From assembly GCA_023444095.1 (NCBI GenBank), contig JAEZRP010000050.1, forward strand, positions 1 through 63,531: a stretch of 63,531 bases of DNA. The letters are read 5' to 3'. Under the pieces are notes generated by a model. That model saw nothing but the letters and a program-made list of their open reading frames with translations, was not told the DNA's origin and made no database searches. Position numbers and translations under genes: made by a program. This DNA comes from Bacillota bacterium. Its GTDB lineage: Bacteria; Bacillota; Clostridia; Christensenellales; Aristaeellaceae. This document shows positions 39,601 through 48,209 of the stretch, piece by piece; within the stretch, counting starts at the first letter, position 1; each line of letters begins with the position of its first letter.

Positions 39601-42455
39601 CCGTTTCGGCAAGCGGGTACGTGACGCCGATTGCCGTCGGCACGGCGCGCGTCACGGCGAAGACCGTCAATAACCTGTCCGGGTACGTCGATCTCACGGT
39701 TCCATATGACGTTGCGACGAACATCACGGTATTCGCTCCGCAATCCACGATTCCGATGGGCGGCGGGATGCAGCTTTCGGCGACGGTCTCCCCCGCGACC
39801 GCGAACCCTGCGGTCACATGGTCGTCCTCAAACGCGGGCGTTCTGACCGTTTCCGCAGACGGATACGTGACGCCAGTCGCCGTCGGAACGGCGCGCGTTA
39901 CGGCGAAGACCGTCAACAACCTGTCTGGGTACGTCGACCTCACCGTCACCTATGACGCGGCGACGGGCGTGGTCGTCGCGGCCCCCGGCGGCATAATGAC
40001 CCTCAGCTCCGGCATGCAGCTCTCGGCGACGGTCTCCCCCGCGACCGCGAACCCTTCGGTCACGTGGTCGTCCTCAAACGCGGGCGTTCTGACCGTGTCC
40101 GCAGGCGGGTACGTCACGCCGGTCGCCGTCGGAACGGCGCGCGTTACGGCGAAGACTACCAACAACCTGACCGGGTACGTCGACCTCACCGTCGCCTATG
40201 ACGCGGCGACGGGCGTGGTCGTCACGGCTCCCGGCGGCACATTCACCCTCAGCTCCGGCATGCAGCTCTCGGCAACGGTTTCCCCCGCGACGGCGGACCA
40301 GGTGGTCACCTGGTCGTCCTCGAACGTAGGCGTTCTGACCATTTCCGTAAACGGGTACGTGACGCCGGTCGCCGTCGGAACGGCGCGCGTTACGGCGAAG
40401 ACTACCAACAACCTGACCGGGTACGTCGACCTCACCGTCGCCTATGACGCGGCGACGGGCGTGGTCGTCACGGCTCCCGGCGACACATTCACCCTCAGTT
40501 CCGGCATGCAGCTCTCGGCGACGGTCTCCCCCGCGACCGCGAACCCTGCGGTCACGTGGCTGTCCTCGAATGCGGGCATTCTGACCGTTTCCGCAGGCGG
40601 GTATGTGACGCCGGTCGCTGTCGGCACGGCGCGCGTCACGGCGAAGACTACCGACAACTTGATCGGGTACGTCGACCTCACCGTCACCTATGACGCGGCG
40701 ACGAGCGTGATTGTCTCCGCGCCGCACGCAGAGTTGACGGTCGGCAAGGGCACACAACTCGTGGCGGCGGTATTCCCTTCGACCGCGAACCCAGCGGTCG
40801 CGTGGTCGTCCTCCAGCGAGGGCGTGGTGACGGTTTCTCCGGGCGGATATGCGTCGGCTGTGGGCGTCGGAACGGCGCAGATTACGGCGACGACGGTCGG
40901 CAACCTGACCGGTCAAATCACCCTGACCGTCGATGAAGCGCCGAGCGACTTCGTCATCGACGCTCCGCGCACATCGGCGCCGGTCGGTATCACCTTCCAG
41001 CTCTATCCGCAGATTCCTGTGCAGGTCGCGAGCGAGACGCGCGCCTGGTCTTCTTCCAACGCGGCAGTCATGACCGTCGATGAAAACGGAATCGCCTCGA
41101 CGCTCTCCCCCGGAGACGTGAGAATCACACTCACGGCGGGAACGCTGATCGGATACATCGATCTGACGGTCACAAGCGTCGTCCCAGCGAGCGTCGCAAT
41201 CACGGTTCCCGCCTCCGGCACGATTCTGCTCGGCACCATCATCGATCCCGCGGCGACCGTGCTCCCTGCGGACGCGAATCAGGCCGTTACCTGGTCAAGC
41301 TCCAATCCGGGCGTGATCCTCAATCAGCAAGGCAGGCTGTGGGCCGTCGGAATCGGAACCGCGCGCATCACCGCCACGACGGTCAACAACCAGATCACCT
41401 TCATGGACGTGACCGTGATCGGCGCGCCCCCGACGGGTATCTCGGTCGGCGCACCGAAGACCATCGTTGAGATCGGCGAACAGATGCAGCTTACCGCGAC
41501 TCTGACGCCGACCAACGCCGATCCGGCTGTGACATGGGCGTCCTCCGATGAGAGCGTGCTGACCGTATCCCAAAGCGGCGTCGCGACCGGCATCAAGTCC
41601 GGCACCGTTCGGGTGACGGCACAAGCGAGCAACATGTTGACTGCCTTTATCGATCTGACGGTCGGCGCGCGGATTTCAGAGACATCGGTCGTCATCGGCA
41701 AAAATAAGACATGGCAGTTGAGCGTGACAGGCGCGGCAGGAGCGGTCGCCTGGTCGTCCTCAAATCCCAAGATCGCGACGGTCTCTTCGACGGGCCGCAT
41801 TCAGGGACGCGCCTACGGATGGGTGGATATCACGGCGAGTGTGGACGGGCTGACGTTCCAGTGCCGCGTCAAGGTTTCAAAGCCGGTGCTCTCGACGACG
41901 AGCTTCACGATCTCCGCGCTTCGAACATACAAACTCTCCGTTTCCTATCCGGCGGGCAGCGTGCGCTGGTCCTCCTCGCGCACGTCGGTCGCGACCGTGA
42001 ACTCCTCCGGCAAAGTCACAGCCCGGAAGGCCGGAACGGCAACCATCTACGCGTCCGTCGACGGCTTCAGGCTCAAGTGCACGGTAACGGTTAAGACGAA
42101 CGGCCATTCGTACTACGTGGACCTGAAGGCAAAAAACAATGCGAGCGGCGCGACGATCGCGGTCAGTAAGGTCTATTACTCCGGATCGACCATATACATA
42201 GACATCTACCTGATCAACAACTACAGCAAGAAGACGATCTACAGGATCGAAACGTTGAAGATGTGGGTATACGATGAGGAGACCAACACGCTGCTCGCGG
42301 CCAAGAAGTTCACCAAGATCTACGCGAACCTGAAACCCGGGAAAGTCAAGAAGATTACGATCAAGTTCACCGGTTCGGCCACATATCAGAAGGCGTACGA
42401 GCTGAGATTGCGGACGCAGTCGTTTGCCCTGACGGGAAGCCTGTCGCTCAGGTAA
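36693..42455 (+). CDS. Giant secreted subtilisin-like (S8) protease with Ig-like (Big_2) repeats
   Basis: This 1920-residue exported protein starts with a signal peptide (1-29, ending ANA). A Thr/Glu/Pro/Gln-rich stalk (about 30-125) and two Big_2 domains (about 128-290) follow. A propeptide-like region (RYIVQFTTPAETEAAY, near 355-370) precedes the peptidase S8 domain, whose triad is intact: Asp436 (VVDTG), His468 (GHGTHVAG) and Ser620 (GTSMATPH). Twelve Big_2 units of about 82 residues span 681 to about 1660. Two shorter Ig-like units and a unique basic C-terminal domain of about 120 residues complete it. There is no LPxTG, SLH or lipobox, so attachment is unclear. GAGGAGG precedes the ATG. 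Likely a surface or secreted protease projected by a repeat stalk. Confidence 0.92.
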   Translation: MTNALKRYFALLLSCILLLSTLVPVAANAEGNAETPQPTTQAVAVQTAEPTAESTQAPTNEPTPTPTNESTQTPMSEPTQALTTEPTVEPSAAQEPGTEASAQPTDATTAEPSAEITPEPTPSLCPVVSLDAGEITLYIGKTRALTALLEPADADSSFLWTSSDEAVATVDASGVVLAVSPGIAVVALTAQDGSGLAAECVVTVLRPISSLAVAGQARIQVGKSYPLAALDGEIPIAQDVLVWTSSDEAIATVDASGIVTGVSIGTATITATARDGSGLTFGFPVEILRATVVIRTNSNKQFSIAVSENNEEAEGAISSMSRMARDGSMEFVYMRLVLKTDGTDPAIDDFNPDVIIANKDNRYIVQFTTPAETEAAYDALSVAGYVKYVEPDSMTSISETQTTSYNSWGVEAMGAEVASEYLATTTSGALKVGVVDTGISPHSFIGSKLINGYDYVDSDTNPADENGHGTHVAGTIIDLTQPLNVSVVAYRTFDRAGNGYTSNITNAIMVAADDGCKVINLSARGVYSTNGFNAYSNAISYATGKGAVFCCAAGNDSLSTSNFVPACITSPGCVVVASVGESLSHSYFSNSGSSVDVSGPGEFILSCDYEGGYCYMSGTSMATPHISAACAIIRLAHPGYGPSQVENALKEMCDDLGSPGYDTTYGYGIPDLTSIAPTVPTGVVVTAPQGTLSIGSSMQLTATVSPATANQAVTWTSSNTSVMTVSASGSVTAVAPGTARITAKTVNDLTGYVELTVPYDAATGVAVTAPLSTLSIGSSMQLTVTVSPATANQAVTWTSSNTSVMTVSASGFVTAVAPGTARITAKTVNDLSGYVDLTVPYDAATNITVSAPQSTIPMGGGMQFSATVSPATANPAVTWSSSNTGVLNVSAGGYVTPVAVGTARVTAKTVNNLTGYVDLTVTYDAATGVVVTAPGGIMTLSSGMQLSATVSPATADQTVTWSSSNAGVLTVSASGYVTPIAVGTARVTAKTVNNLSGYVDLTVPYDVATNITVFAPQSTIPMGGGMQLSATVSPATANPAVTWSSSNAGVLTVSADGYVTPVAVGTARVTAKTVNNLSGYVDLTVTYDAATGVVVAAPGGIMTLSSGMQLSATVSPATANPSVTWSSSNAGVLTVSAGGYVTPVAVGTARVTAKTTNNLTGYVDLTVAYDAATGVVVTAPGGTFTLSSGMQLSATVSPATADQVVTWSSSNVGVLTISVNGYVTPVAVGTARVTAKTTNNLTGYVDLTVAYDAATGVVVTAPGDTFTLSSGMQLSATVSPATANPAVTWLSSNAGILTVSAGGYVTPVAVGTARVTAKTTDNLIGYVDLTVTYDAATSVIVSAPHAELTVGKGTQLVAAVFPSTANPAVAWSSSSEGVVTVSPGGYASAVGVGTAQITATTVGNLTGQITLTVDEAPSDFVIDAPRTSAPVGITFQLYPQIPVQVASETRAWSSSNAAVMTVDENGIASTLSPGDVRITLTAGTLIGYIDLTVTSVVPASVAITVPASGTILLGTIIDPAATVLPADANQAVTWSSSNPGVILNQQGRLWAVGIGTARITATTVNNQITFMDVTVIGAPPTGISVGAPKTIVEIGEQMQLTATLTPTNADPAVTWASSDESVLTVSQSGVATGIKSGTVRVTAQASNMLTAFIDLTVGARISETSVVIGKNKTWQLSVTGAAGAVAWSSSNPKIATVSSTGRIQGRAYGWVDITASVDGLTFQCRVKVSKPVLSTTSFTISALRTYKLSVSYPAGSVRWSSSRTSVATVNSSGKVTARKAGTATIYASVDGFRLKCTVTVKTNGHSYYVDLKAKNNASGATIAVSKVYYSGSTIYIDIYLINNYSKKTIYRIETLKMWVYDEETNTLLAAKKFTKIYANLKPGKVKKITIKFTGSATYQKAYELRLRTQSFALTGSLSLR
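38733..41678 (+). repeat. Twelve tandem Big_2-coding units, 246-bp period
   Basis: Corresponding codons start at 38733, 38979, 39225, 39471, 39717, 39963, 40209, 40455 and 40701, an exact 246-bp step eight times. They continue at 40944, 41187 and 41433 (243, 243, 246). Units 3-8 are nearly identical over long stretches, and two variants alternate (one starting ATNITV, one ATGVVV). This points to recent amplification by recombination. Confidence 0.9.
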
Positions 42456-42480
42456 TCCCGATCGCCGCGGACGGCGACCA

Positions 42481-42507
42481 AAGCCGGGGACGTTTCCCCG
42501 GCTTTTT
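42481..42507 (+). terminator. Intrinsic terminator after the giant protease gene
   Basis: AAGCCGGGG and CCCCGGCTT pair around a 6-base loop and lead into a T-run. Confidence 0.85.
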
Positions 42508-42518
42508 CGCGTCCGCGC

Positions 42519-42547
42519 TTGTGGAGGGAGCCGTTATTTGTTATAAT
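42519..42547 (+). promoter_or_regulatory. Promoter for the oxidoreductase operon
   Basis: TTGTGG (42519-42524) and consensus TATAAT (42542-42547) are separated by 17 bases, 28 bases before the start codon. No obvious operator palindrome or cre box accompanies it. Confidence 0.65.
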
Positions 42548-42574
42548 GTTGGAAAAAGAGGGAGGGGCTTTACA

Positions 42575-43735
42575 ATGGACACAATCCGCTTTGGCCTGAT
42601 CGGCTACAAGTTCATGGGCAGGGCGCACTCCAAGGCGCTGACCGAGATCCCGATGTACATGAGTCCTGCGCTCCCCATCGAGAAGCGCGCGATCTGCGGG
42701 CGCGACCCGGAATGGGTGGAGGAATCCGCCCGGACGCTCGGCTGGCGGGACGTCGAAACCGACTGGCGAAGGCTCGTCGCCAGGGAGGACATCGACGCTG
42801 TCGATATCACCGCACCGTCCAACTTCCATAAGGAGATCGCTATTGAGGCGGCGAAGCGGGGCAAGCACATCTTCTGTGAAAAGCCGCTCGCGCTGACGCT
42901 CTCTGACGCGCGCGAGATGCTTGCGGTCGCAAAACAGGCCGGAATCCGTCACCAGATCGGGTTCAACTACCGCTTCGCCCCGGCTCTTCTCCTCGCGAAG
43001 AAGCTCATCGACGAGGGGAAGCTGGGCAAGATATTCCACGTGCGCGGCGTTTTTCTGCAGGACTGGATCATCGACCCGGAGTTCCCGAAGGTCTGGCGGC
43101 TGGATAAGAAGGTGTGCGGCTCCGGCTCGCTGGGCGATCTTGGCGCGCATGTGATCGACGCCGCGCGGTACCTGACGGGCGAATTCAAGACCGTAACGGG
43201 CATGAGCAAGACGTTTGTCAAAGAGCGGCCCGTCGTCGCGCGCATGGAGGGGCTCTCCGCGAGCGTCGACAAGGACGCACCCAAGGAGATCGTCGATGTG
43301 GACGACGCGACTTGCTTCGTCTGCGAGTTCGAGAACGGCGCGCTCGGGACGTTCGAGGCCACGCGCTTCGCGCAGGGACACAAGAACGACATGCGAATCG
43401 AGGTCAACGGAGAAAAGGGCTCCATCCGCTTTGAGTTCGAGCGCATGAACGAGCTTCACTACTTCTCGGCAGGCGACGAACCCGGCGAGCAGGGCTGGCG
43501 GATGATTCAGGTGACCGAGGGCGTCCATCCCTACATCCAATTCTGGTGGCCCGCGGGGCACGTCATCGGATTCCCGGAGACGTTCTGCCACGAACTGTAC
43601 GAGTTTGTCGGACACGTCGCAGACGGGACGGACTGCTGTCCGAACTTCGAGGACGGCGTAAAGTGCGCACAGATCCTCGAGGCGGTCGAGCTGGCGATCG
43701 AGAAAAAGGGCTGGGTGGATGTGGATTCCCTTTAG
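42575..43735 (+). CDS. Gfo/Idh/MocA-family sugar oxidoreductase
   Basis: This 386-residue NAD(P)-dependent dehydrogenase oxidises or isomerises sugars, inositols or sugar acids. The Rossmann motif is GLIGYKFMGRAHSKAL (7-22, GxGxxG variant). The catalytic-lysine signature is CEKPLAL (101-107). A FNYRFAPA segment and the substrate-domain GSGSLGDLGAHVIDAARYLTG follow. GGGAGGGG lies 7 bases before the ATG. It heads a three-gene plus-strand operon with an M20 dipeptidase and a BNR-repeat protein. The context suggests catabolism of an acidic or amino sugar; the exact substrate is not identifiable. Confidence 0.9.
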   Translation: MDTIRFGLIGYKFMGRAHSKALTEIPMYMSPALPIEKRAICGRDPEWVEESARTLGWRDVETDWRRLVAREDIDAVDITAPSNFHKEIAIEAAKRGKHIFCEKPLALTLSDAREMLAVAKQAGIRHQIGFNYRFAPALLLAKKLIDEGKLGKIFHVRGVFLQDWIIDPEFPKVWRLDKKVCGSGSLGDLGAHVIDAARYLTGEFKTVTGMSKTFVKERPVVARMEGLSASVDKDAPKEIVDVDDATCFVCEFENGALGTFEATRFAQGHKNDMRIEVNGEKGSIRFEFERMNELHYFSAGDEPGEQGWRMIQVTEGVHPYIQFWWPAGHVIGFPETFCHELYEFVGHVADGTDCCPNFEDGVKCAQILEAVELAIEKKGWVDVDSL

Positions 43736-43753
43736 AAGTGAGGAGAGGGCACA

Positions 43754-45160
43754 ATGGACGAGTTCAGAAAAAAGGTCGCGGCCTGGCTTGACGAAAACTT
43801 CGAGGATATGGTATCGGACGTCCAGTCATTCGCGCGCATCCGCTCGGTGAGCCGCGCCGACCTCAGGGAGGAAAACGCGCCGTTTGGCCCCGAGTGCCGG
43901 AGGATGCTCGATTTCGCGCTCGCGCGCGCCCGGGAGATGGGCTTTGAGGCGGAGGATCACGACGGATACTGCGGCTCGGCGGTTCTGGGCGACGGCGGGA
44001 ACTGCATCGGCATCGCGGGCCACCTGGACGTGGTGCCCGAGGGCGACAAGTGGGTCTATCCGCCCTACGAAGCCACGCGCGAAGGGGATTTTCTGATCGG
44101 GCGCGGCGTCTCCGACAACAAATCCGCGGCGGTCATGGGGCTCTATGTCATGAAGCTTCTGCGCGACCTTGCTGTTCCCATGAAGCACGGCGTCCGGACG
44201 ATCATGGGCTGCTCCGAGGAGACGGGCATGCAGGATTTACGCTACTATGTCGACCACTTCGATTCACCCAAGCTGACGCTCGTCCCGGACAGCGCCTTCC
44301 CCGCCAATTACGCGCAGAAGGGCTCTCTCTCGGGAAAGATCGCCATCGACCTGGGCGATCAGATTTCCTCGTTTACGGGCGGCGAGGTGCCGAACATGGT
44401 TCCGCCGCACGCGCGCGCCGCACTCGTCGGAATCTCCGCTGCGGAAGCCGTGCCTCATTTCGGCGAGGACTTCACCGTGACGGATGAGGACGGCGCGGCG
44501 GTCGTCGCGGCGCGGGGCATCGCCTCCCACGCGGCGCGGCCCGAGAACGGCAAAAGCGCCATCCACATGCTCGCAGGCGCGCTCGCGGAGTCGGGCCTCC
44601 TGTCGGGCCAGTCTCAGAAGGCGATGGAGTCCGTTCGCGACATGACGAGCGATCATTCCGGACAGAACGCGGGCATCGCGGCGGAGGACCCGGACACGGG
44701 CAAGACGACCATGGTCCTGGGCGTCGCGAAGATGCTGAAAAGTGGAAAAATGTCCCTCTCTCTCGACTGCCGGCTCTCGATCGCGGCAAACGGGGCGGAA
44801 AACATCAAGACGTTCCGGGCGTACGCGGAAAGCCTCGGGTTCGAGCCCTCGAACCTCGAAACCACGCCGCCCGTGTTCATGCCCAAGGACGATCCGCGTG
44901 TCGCACTCCTAACCGACCTCTACGCGGAGATGACGGGCACGCGCGTCGAGCCATACACCATGGGCGGAGGCACCTATTCCCGCGTTCTCAAGGAATCGAT
45001 CACATTTGGCCCGGGCTTCCCCGATCTCAAGGAGAGGCCTGAACTCCCCGAGAACCACGGCGGCGCGCACGCGCCGGACGAGTTCATGCACATTCCAAGC
45101 TACAGGCGCGCGTTTGAGATCTATGCCTGCGCTGTGAAAAGACTCGATGAGGTGATCTGA
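43754..45160 (+). CDS. M20-family dipeptidase (PepV/Sapep type)
   Basis: This 468-residue cytoplasmic zinc peptidase has the metal and catalytic signature residues His90 and Asp92 (GHLDVVPEGD), Asp121 (GRGVSDNKSA) and Glu155/Glu156 (CSEETG). Its size and the large lid-like insertion match PepV-type dipeptidases, and a HAARPENGKSA segment sits at the dimer/lid region. It may release amino acids from dipeptides, perhaps muropeptide-derived. Presence between two carbohydrate genes suggests the substrate could be a sugar-amino-acid or peptide conjugate, an inference. It overlaps the next gene by one base. Confidence 0.88.
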   Translation: MDEFRKKVAAWLDENFEDMVSDVQSFARIRSVSRADLREENAPFGPECRRMLDFALARAREMGFEAEDHDGYCGSAVLGDGGNCIGIAGHLDVVPEGDKWVYPPYEATREGDFLIGRGVSDNKSAAVMGLYVMKLLRDLAVPMKHGVRTIMGCSEETGMQDLRYYVDHFDSPKLTLVPDSAFPANYAQKGSLSGKIAIDLGDQISSFTGGEVPNMVPPHARAALVGISAAEAVPHFGEDFTVTDEDGAAVVAARGIASHAARPENGKSAIHMLAGALAESGLLSGQSQKAMESVRDMTSDHSGQNAGIAAEDPDTGKTTMVLGVAKMLKSGKMSLSLDCRLSIAANGAENIKTFRAYAESLGFEPSNLETTPPVFMPKDDPRVALLTDLYAEMTGTRVEPYTMGGGTYSRVLKESITFGPGFPDLKERPELPENHGGAHAPDEFMHIPSYRRAFEIYACAVKRLDEVI

Positions 45161-46203
45161 TGGTAATCACGCGCGAACTGCTGTTCGAGGAGGAGAAGTT
45201 CTTCCCCTCCTGCCACGCGTCGACGGTGCTTCCGCTGGACGGCGGCGACGTGCTCGTCTGCTACTTTGCCGGGACGCGCGAGGGCGCGAACGACGTGGGC
45301 ATCTGGCTCTCCCGCCGCGTCGGAGGCGTCTGGCTCGATCCGGTGCGCATCGCGAAGGTGAGCGACCAGCCGCACTGGAATCCCGTGCTCATGCCCATCC
45401 CGGGCGGCGCGCGGCTGATCTTCAAGGTCGGCCCGGACGTGCCATCGTGGAAGAGCTGGACGGCGACGTCGAAGGACGGCGGCGCGAGCTGGTCCGCGCC
45501 GCTCAAGTACCTCGCGCCGAACGACGCGTGCGGCCCGGTGCGCAACAAACCCCTCTATCTCTCCGACGGCAGCATGCTCGCGCCCGATTCGGTCGAGACA
45601 CAGGCAGACTGGCGGCCGCGCATCGGCATTTCCTACGACTACGGCGCGAGTTTCCCGGCTGCGAGCTGGATTCCGATCCGCTCCGACGGAACGGCAGCCG
45701 GGAAGGATTCAAAAGCCGTCAAGCCAGACCCTGCGAACCATATGGCGGGCAAGGGTGCGATTCAGCCAACCATCTGGGAAGGCGCGCCGGGTCACATCCA
45801 CGCGTTTCTGCGAACGACCGCCGGGTTCGTGTTCCGCTCCGACTCGGAGGACTACGGCAGAAGCTGGTGCACGGCGTACAACACGCGTATCCCAAACAAC
45901 AACTCCGGCATCGACCTCGCAAAGCTCGACGGGAAGCTCTACCTCGTTTTGAATCCCGTGAGCGGCAACTGGGGGGACCGGACGCCCATCGCAATCCTGC
46001 GCTCGAGCGACAATGGGAAGACGTTTGATCCCTACGCCGTGCTCGAGGACATGAAGGACGACCCAAAATCGCCCCCGCCCGGGGAGACCCGCAAGCACAA
46101 CGCGGAGTTCTCCTATCCCGCGATCGTCGCGAAGGGCGGAAAGCTGTACATCACGTATACGTACCTGAGGCGGTCAATCGCGTATCGCGAGATCACGCCG
46201 TAG
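45160..46203 (+). CDS. BNR/Asp-box six-bladed propeller protein, sialidase-like, cytoplasmic
   Basis: This 347-residue beta-propeller has four Asp-box motifs: SKDGGASW, SYDYGASF, SEDYGRSW and SSDNGKTF. The N-terminal region has the CHASTVLPLDGGDVLVCYFAGTREG pattern of BNR_2 proteins. Such proteins are usually annotated exo-alpha-sialidase, but many act on other glycans or as lyases, and the classic sialidase arginine triad cannot be confirmed by eye. There is no signal peptide, so the substrate would be an imported oligosaccharide. It is joined to the dipeptidase by TGATG. Confidence 0.8.
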   Translation: MVITRELLFEEEKFFPSCHASTVLPLDGGDVLVCYFAGTREGANDVGIWLSRRVGGVWLDPVRIAKVSDQPHWNPVLMPIPGGARLIFKVGPDVPSWKSWTATSKDGGASWSAPLKYLAPNDACGPVRNKPLYLSDGSMLAPDSVETQADWRPRIGISYDYGASFPAASWIPIRSDGTAAGKDSKAVKPDPANHMAGKGAIQPTIWEGAPGHIHAFLRTTAGFVFRSDSEDYGRSWCTAYNTRIPNNNSGIDLAKLDGKLYLVLNPVSGNWGDRTPIAILRSSDNGKTFDPYAVLEDMKDDPKSPPPGETRKHNAEFSYPAIVAKGGKLYITYTYLRRSIAYREITP

Positions 46204-46451
46204 GGCACGGAGAATGCCGGGATACGGAACACGCCGAGGACGCTCCCCTGGGCGCTCCCGCCAAGGGACGACGTTCCCTTTGAATCCAGAGTGAACATAT
46301 CGGATAAGCGCGTCGTCCGTCCGGGGACTCAACCCCAGACGGACGCGTTCGCATTCCTGGAGATATTCATTTTTATCCGTGGGGAGCCGATCATTGAGTG
46401 AGGGGGCGGAGGAGGCGCCTCGGGCAGGCGGAGCAATCTGTCTCTTCCTAA
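46204..46451. other. Convergent intergenic region with two hairpins
   Basis: No gene is seen. AAGGGA/TCCCTT (46263-46280) forms a short hairpin. A longer stem with one mismatch (46314-46326 with 46333-46345, loop ACTCAA) follows. Neither has a good T-run. They probably act as weak terminators for the two convergent operons. Confidence 0.5.
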
Positions 46452-48200
46452 TTATTTGAAATCGAACGAAAAGATATGGCAGTTCTTCGCGCCCCACGTT
46501 TTGAGGGGCGTGAGACAAAGGGCTGAGACCTTCTCCCCCACCGCGTGCCGCCGCATGCGCCTTCTGTTGTTCGTCTCCTCCGCGATAAGGATGGTTTCGC
46601 CGCTCTCGAGCGTCGCCTCGAGCCGATACGCCTTGACAAGCGTCTCCGGCATGCGAGCGAGCTTTATGTCGAGCGGCCTGTTCGCGGGAAGATTGCGCTG
46701 CGCGAGCACGCCCATGAGCAACCGGTTCAGGTCGCTGTCGAACACGATCCGGGCGGATTCCACAGATTGGGGCTCGTCAAACGCGTACCGGATCGCCTCG
46801 CCCACGCACACGGTCGCGCCGTGGTCGGTGCCGTCTGTGGGCCGGTCGAAGCCGTCGCGCAGGTGCTCGAACGCGGCATCGAGCTTCGCCCGGCGGGCGA
46901 GATCCGAAACCTCCCGGCGGGTGAAGGGCAGATAGCAATCGTCGTCCATCAGCGTCTCGCGAAGCTCCGCGATGTGCCTTTCGTACACGCCGCGCGGGCT
47001 CGTCTTTTCCCGGATGGCGAGCGCCGCCGCCGCACCCATCGCCTGCCCGAGGATCGCGCAGGTCGCCATCACGCGCGAGGAACTCATGGCGGCGTGCGTC
47101 GCCGAGATGTTGCGGCCCGCGAACATCAGGTTCTCGACGTTCTTCGAGTACAGGCAGCGATACGGGATGCCGTAGGGCGAGGGCGCGGGGTGGAAGATGT
47201 TCGGCGCGCCACCCGACTCGAAGCCGCGCGGGTCGTGGTCGTCCATTGTCCAGCCGCCGTAGGCGACGACATCGTCGAAGTGACCGCCCGCGCGCACGTC
47301 GTTCTGGGTCAGGACGCAGTCGCCGACGTACCGCCTGCTCTCACGCTTGCCGGGCAGCATGCCCATCCAGTCGAGCCGCCAGTTCTTATTCTTCTCCTTG
47401 TTTTGCGGAGCATTCTTGACGTAGTCCCAGACGCCATAGGCGCACTTCAGAAGGTCGTCCCGGATCTCCTCGGTGTCCCGGATGGTATCGCGCGTGCCGC
47501 CGAGCTCGAGATACCAGAAGTTCTCGCCGGGATTCGTAAGATCGGGGATGCGGTGCGCGAGGTCTTCCCTCGTATACCTGTGCGCCCATTGGGGCGGGAT
47601 GAACTCGCTCGGCGTCGGGTATTCCCGCGCCTGAATGAGAAGGCTCATGCCCATTGTCTTCTTGTCCCCGGTCTCAGGTGCGATGGACTCGCCGTACTCG
47701 CTGCGCGCCTCGCGGCCCACGCGGAACTGAGCGCTCGTGAGCGGAGCGAGCACGCTGTCGCCGGAGCAGTCCGCGTAAATCCGGGCGTGCACCAGGTGCC
47801 GCCTCTGGGTCGTCGTCTGATAGCCCGTCACGGAAACGATTTGATTCCCGTCCATCTCGCACGCCTCGCAGGCGCAGTTGAGAAGGAGCGTCAAGTTTTC
47901 CTCGCGCTTCGCGGTCTCATAGAGGATCCCATCCCAGATCGAATAGTTCAAGTCCGGGTTGCGGTAGAGGTTCTCGAGCATGATCTCCTCGAGGATGCCC
48001 GTCTCGCGCATATTTTTCCCGTGCGCCCCGCACACCCACATGCGGATTTCGCTTGACGCGTTGCCGCCTAGCATGGGCCTGTCCTGCATAAGTACGACCT
48101 TCGCGCCGCGGCGCGCCGCCTCGACCGCGCCGCACAGCCCGGCGAGCCCACCGCCGACCACGCACAGCTCGGCGTCGTGAAACACCGTTTCAAATTCCAT
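46452..48200 (-). CDS. FAD-dependent oxidoreductase (FAD_oxidored family)
   Basis: This 582-residue protein has an N-terminal dinucleotide motif VVGGGLAGLCGAVEAARRG (14-32). The family-typical GGNASSEIRMWVCGAHG and YADCSGDSVLAPL follow, as does a second FAD contact NLMFAGRNISATHAAMSSSRVMAT. The last 130 residues form a beta-rich domain after the flavin fold. Such proteins are frequent in polysaccharide-utilisation loci of Bacteroidetes and Clostridia, but their reactions are mostly undefined. It lacks a signal peptide. It is last in a minus-strand operon with a GNAT enzyme, galactonate dehydratase and a hydroxyacid dehydrogenase. Confidence 0.87.
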   Translation of the reverse strand: MEFETVFHDAELCVVGGGLAGLCGAVEAARRGAKVVLMQDRPMLGGNASSEIRMWVCGAHGKNMRETGILEEIMLENLYRNPDLNYSIWDGILYETAKREENLTLLLNCACEACEMDGNQIVSVTGYQTTTQRRHLVHARIYADCSGDSVLAPLTSAQFRVGREARSEYGESIAPETGDKKTMGMSLLIQAREYPTPSEFIPPQWAHRYTREDLAHRIPDLTNPGENFWYLELGGTRDTIRDTEEIRDDLLKCAYGVWDYVKNAPQNKEKNKNWRLDWMGMLPGKRESRRYVGDCVLTQNDVRAGGHFDDVVAYGGWTMDDHDPRGFESGGAPNIFHPAPSPYGIPYRCLYSKNVENLMFAGRNISATHAAMSSSRVMATCAILGQAMGAAAALAIREKTSPRGVYERHIAELRETLMDDDCYLPFTRREVSDLARRAKLDAAFEHLRDGFDRPTDGTDHGATVCVGEAIRYAFDEPQSVESARIVFDSDLNRLLMGVLAQRNLPANRPLDIKLARMPETLVKAYRLEATLESGETILIAEETNNRRRMRRHAVGEKVSALCLTPLKTWGAKNCHIFSFDFK

Positions 48201-48209
48201 GCCAACACC

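Noticed and set aside
46545..48056. 503-codon open frame on the plus strand
   Set aside because: It is the antisense of the FAD oxidoreductase gene, with no ribosome site and no domain.
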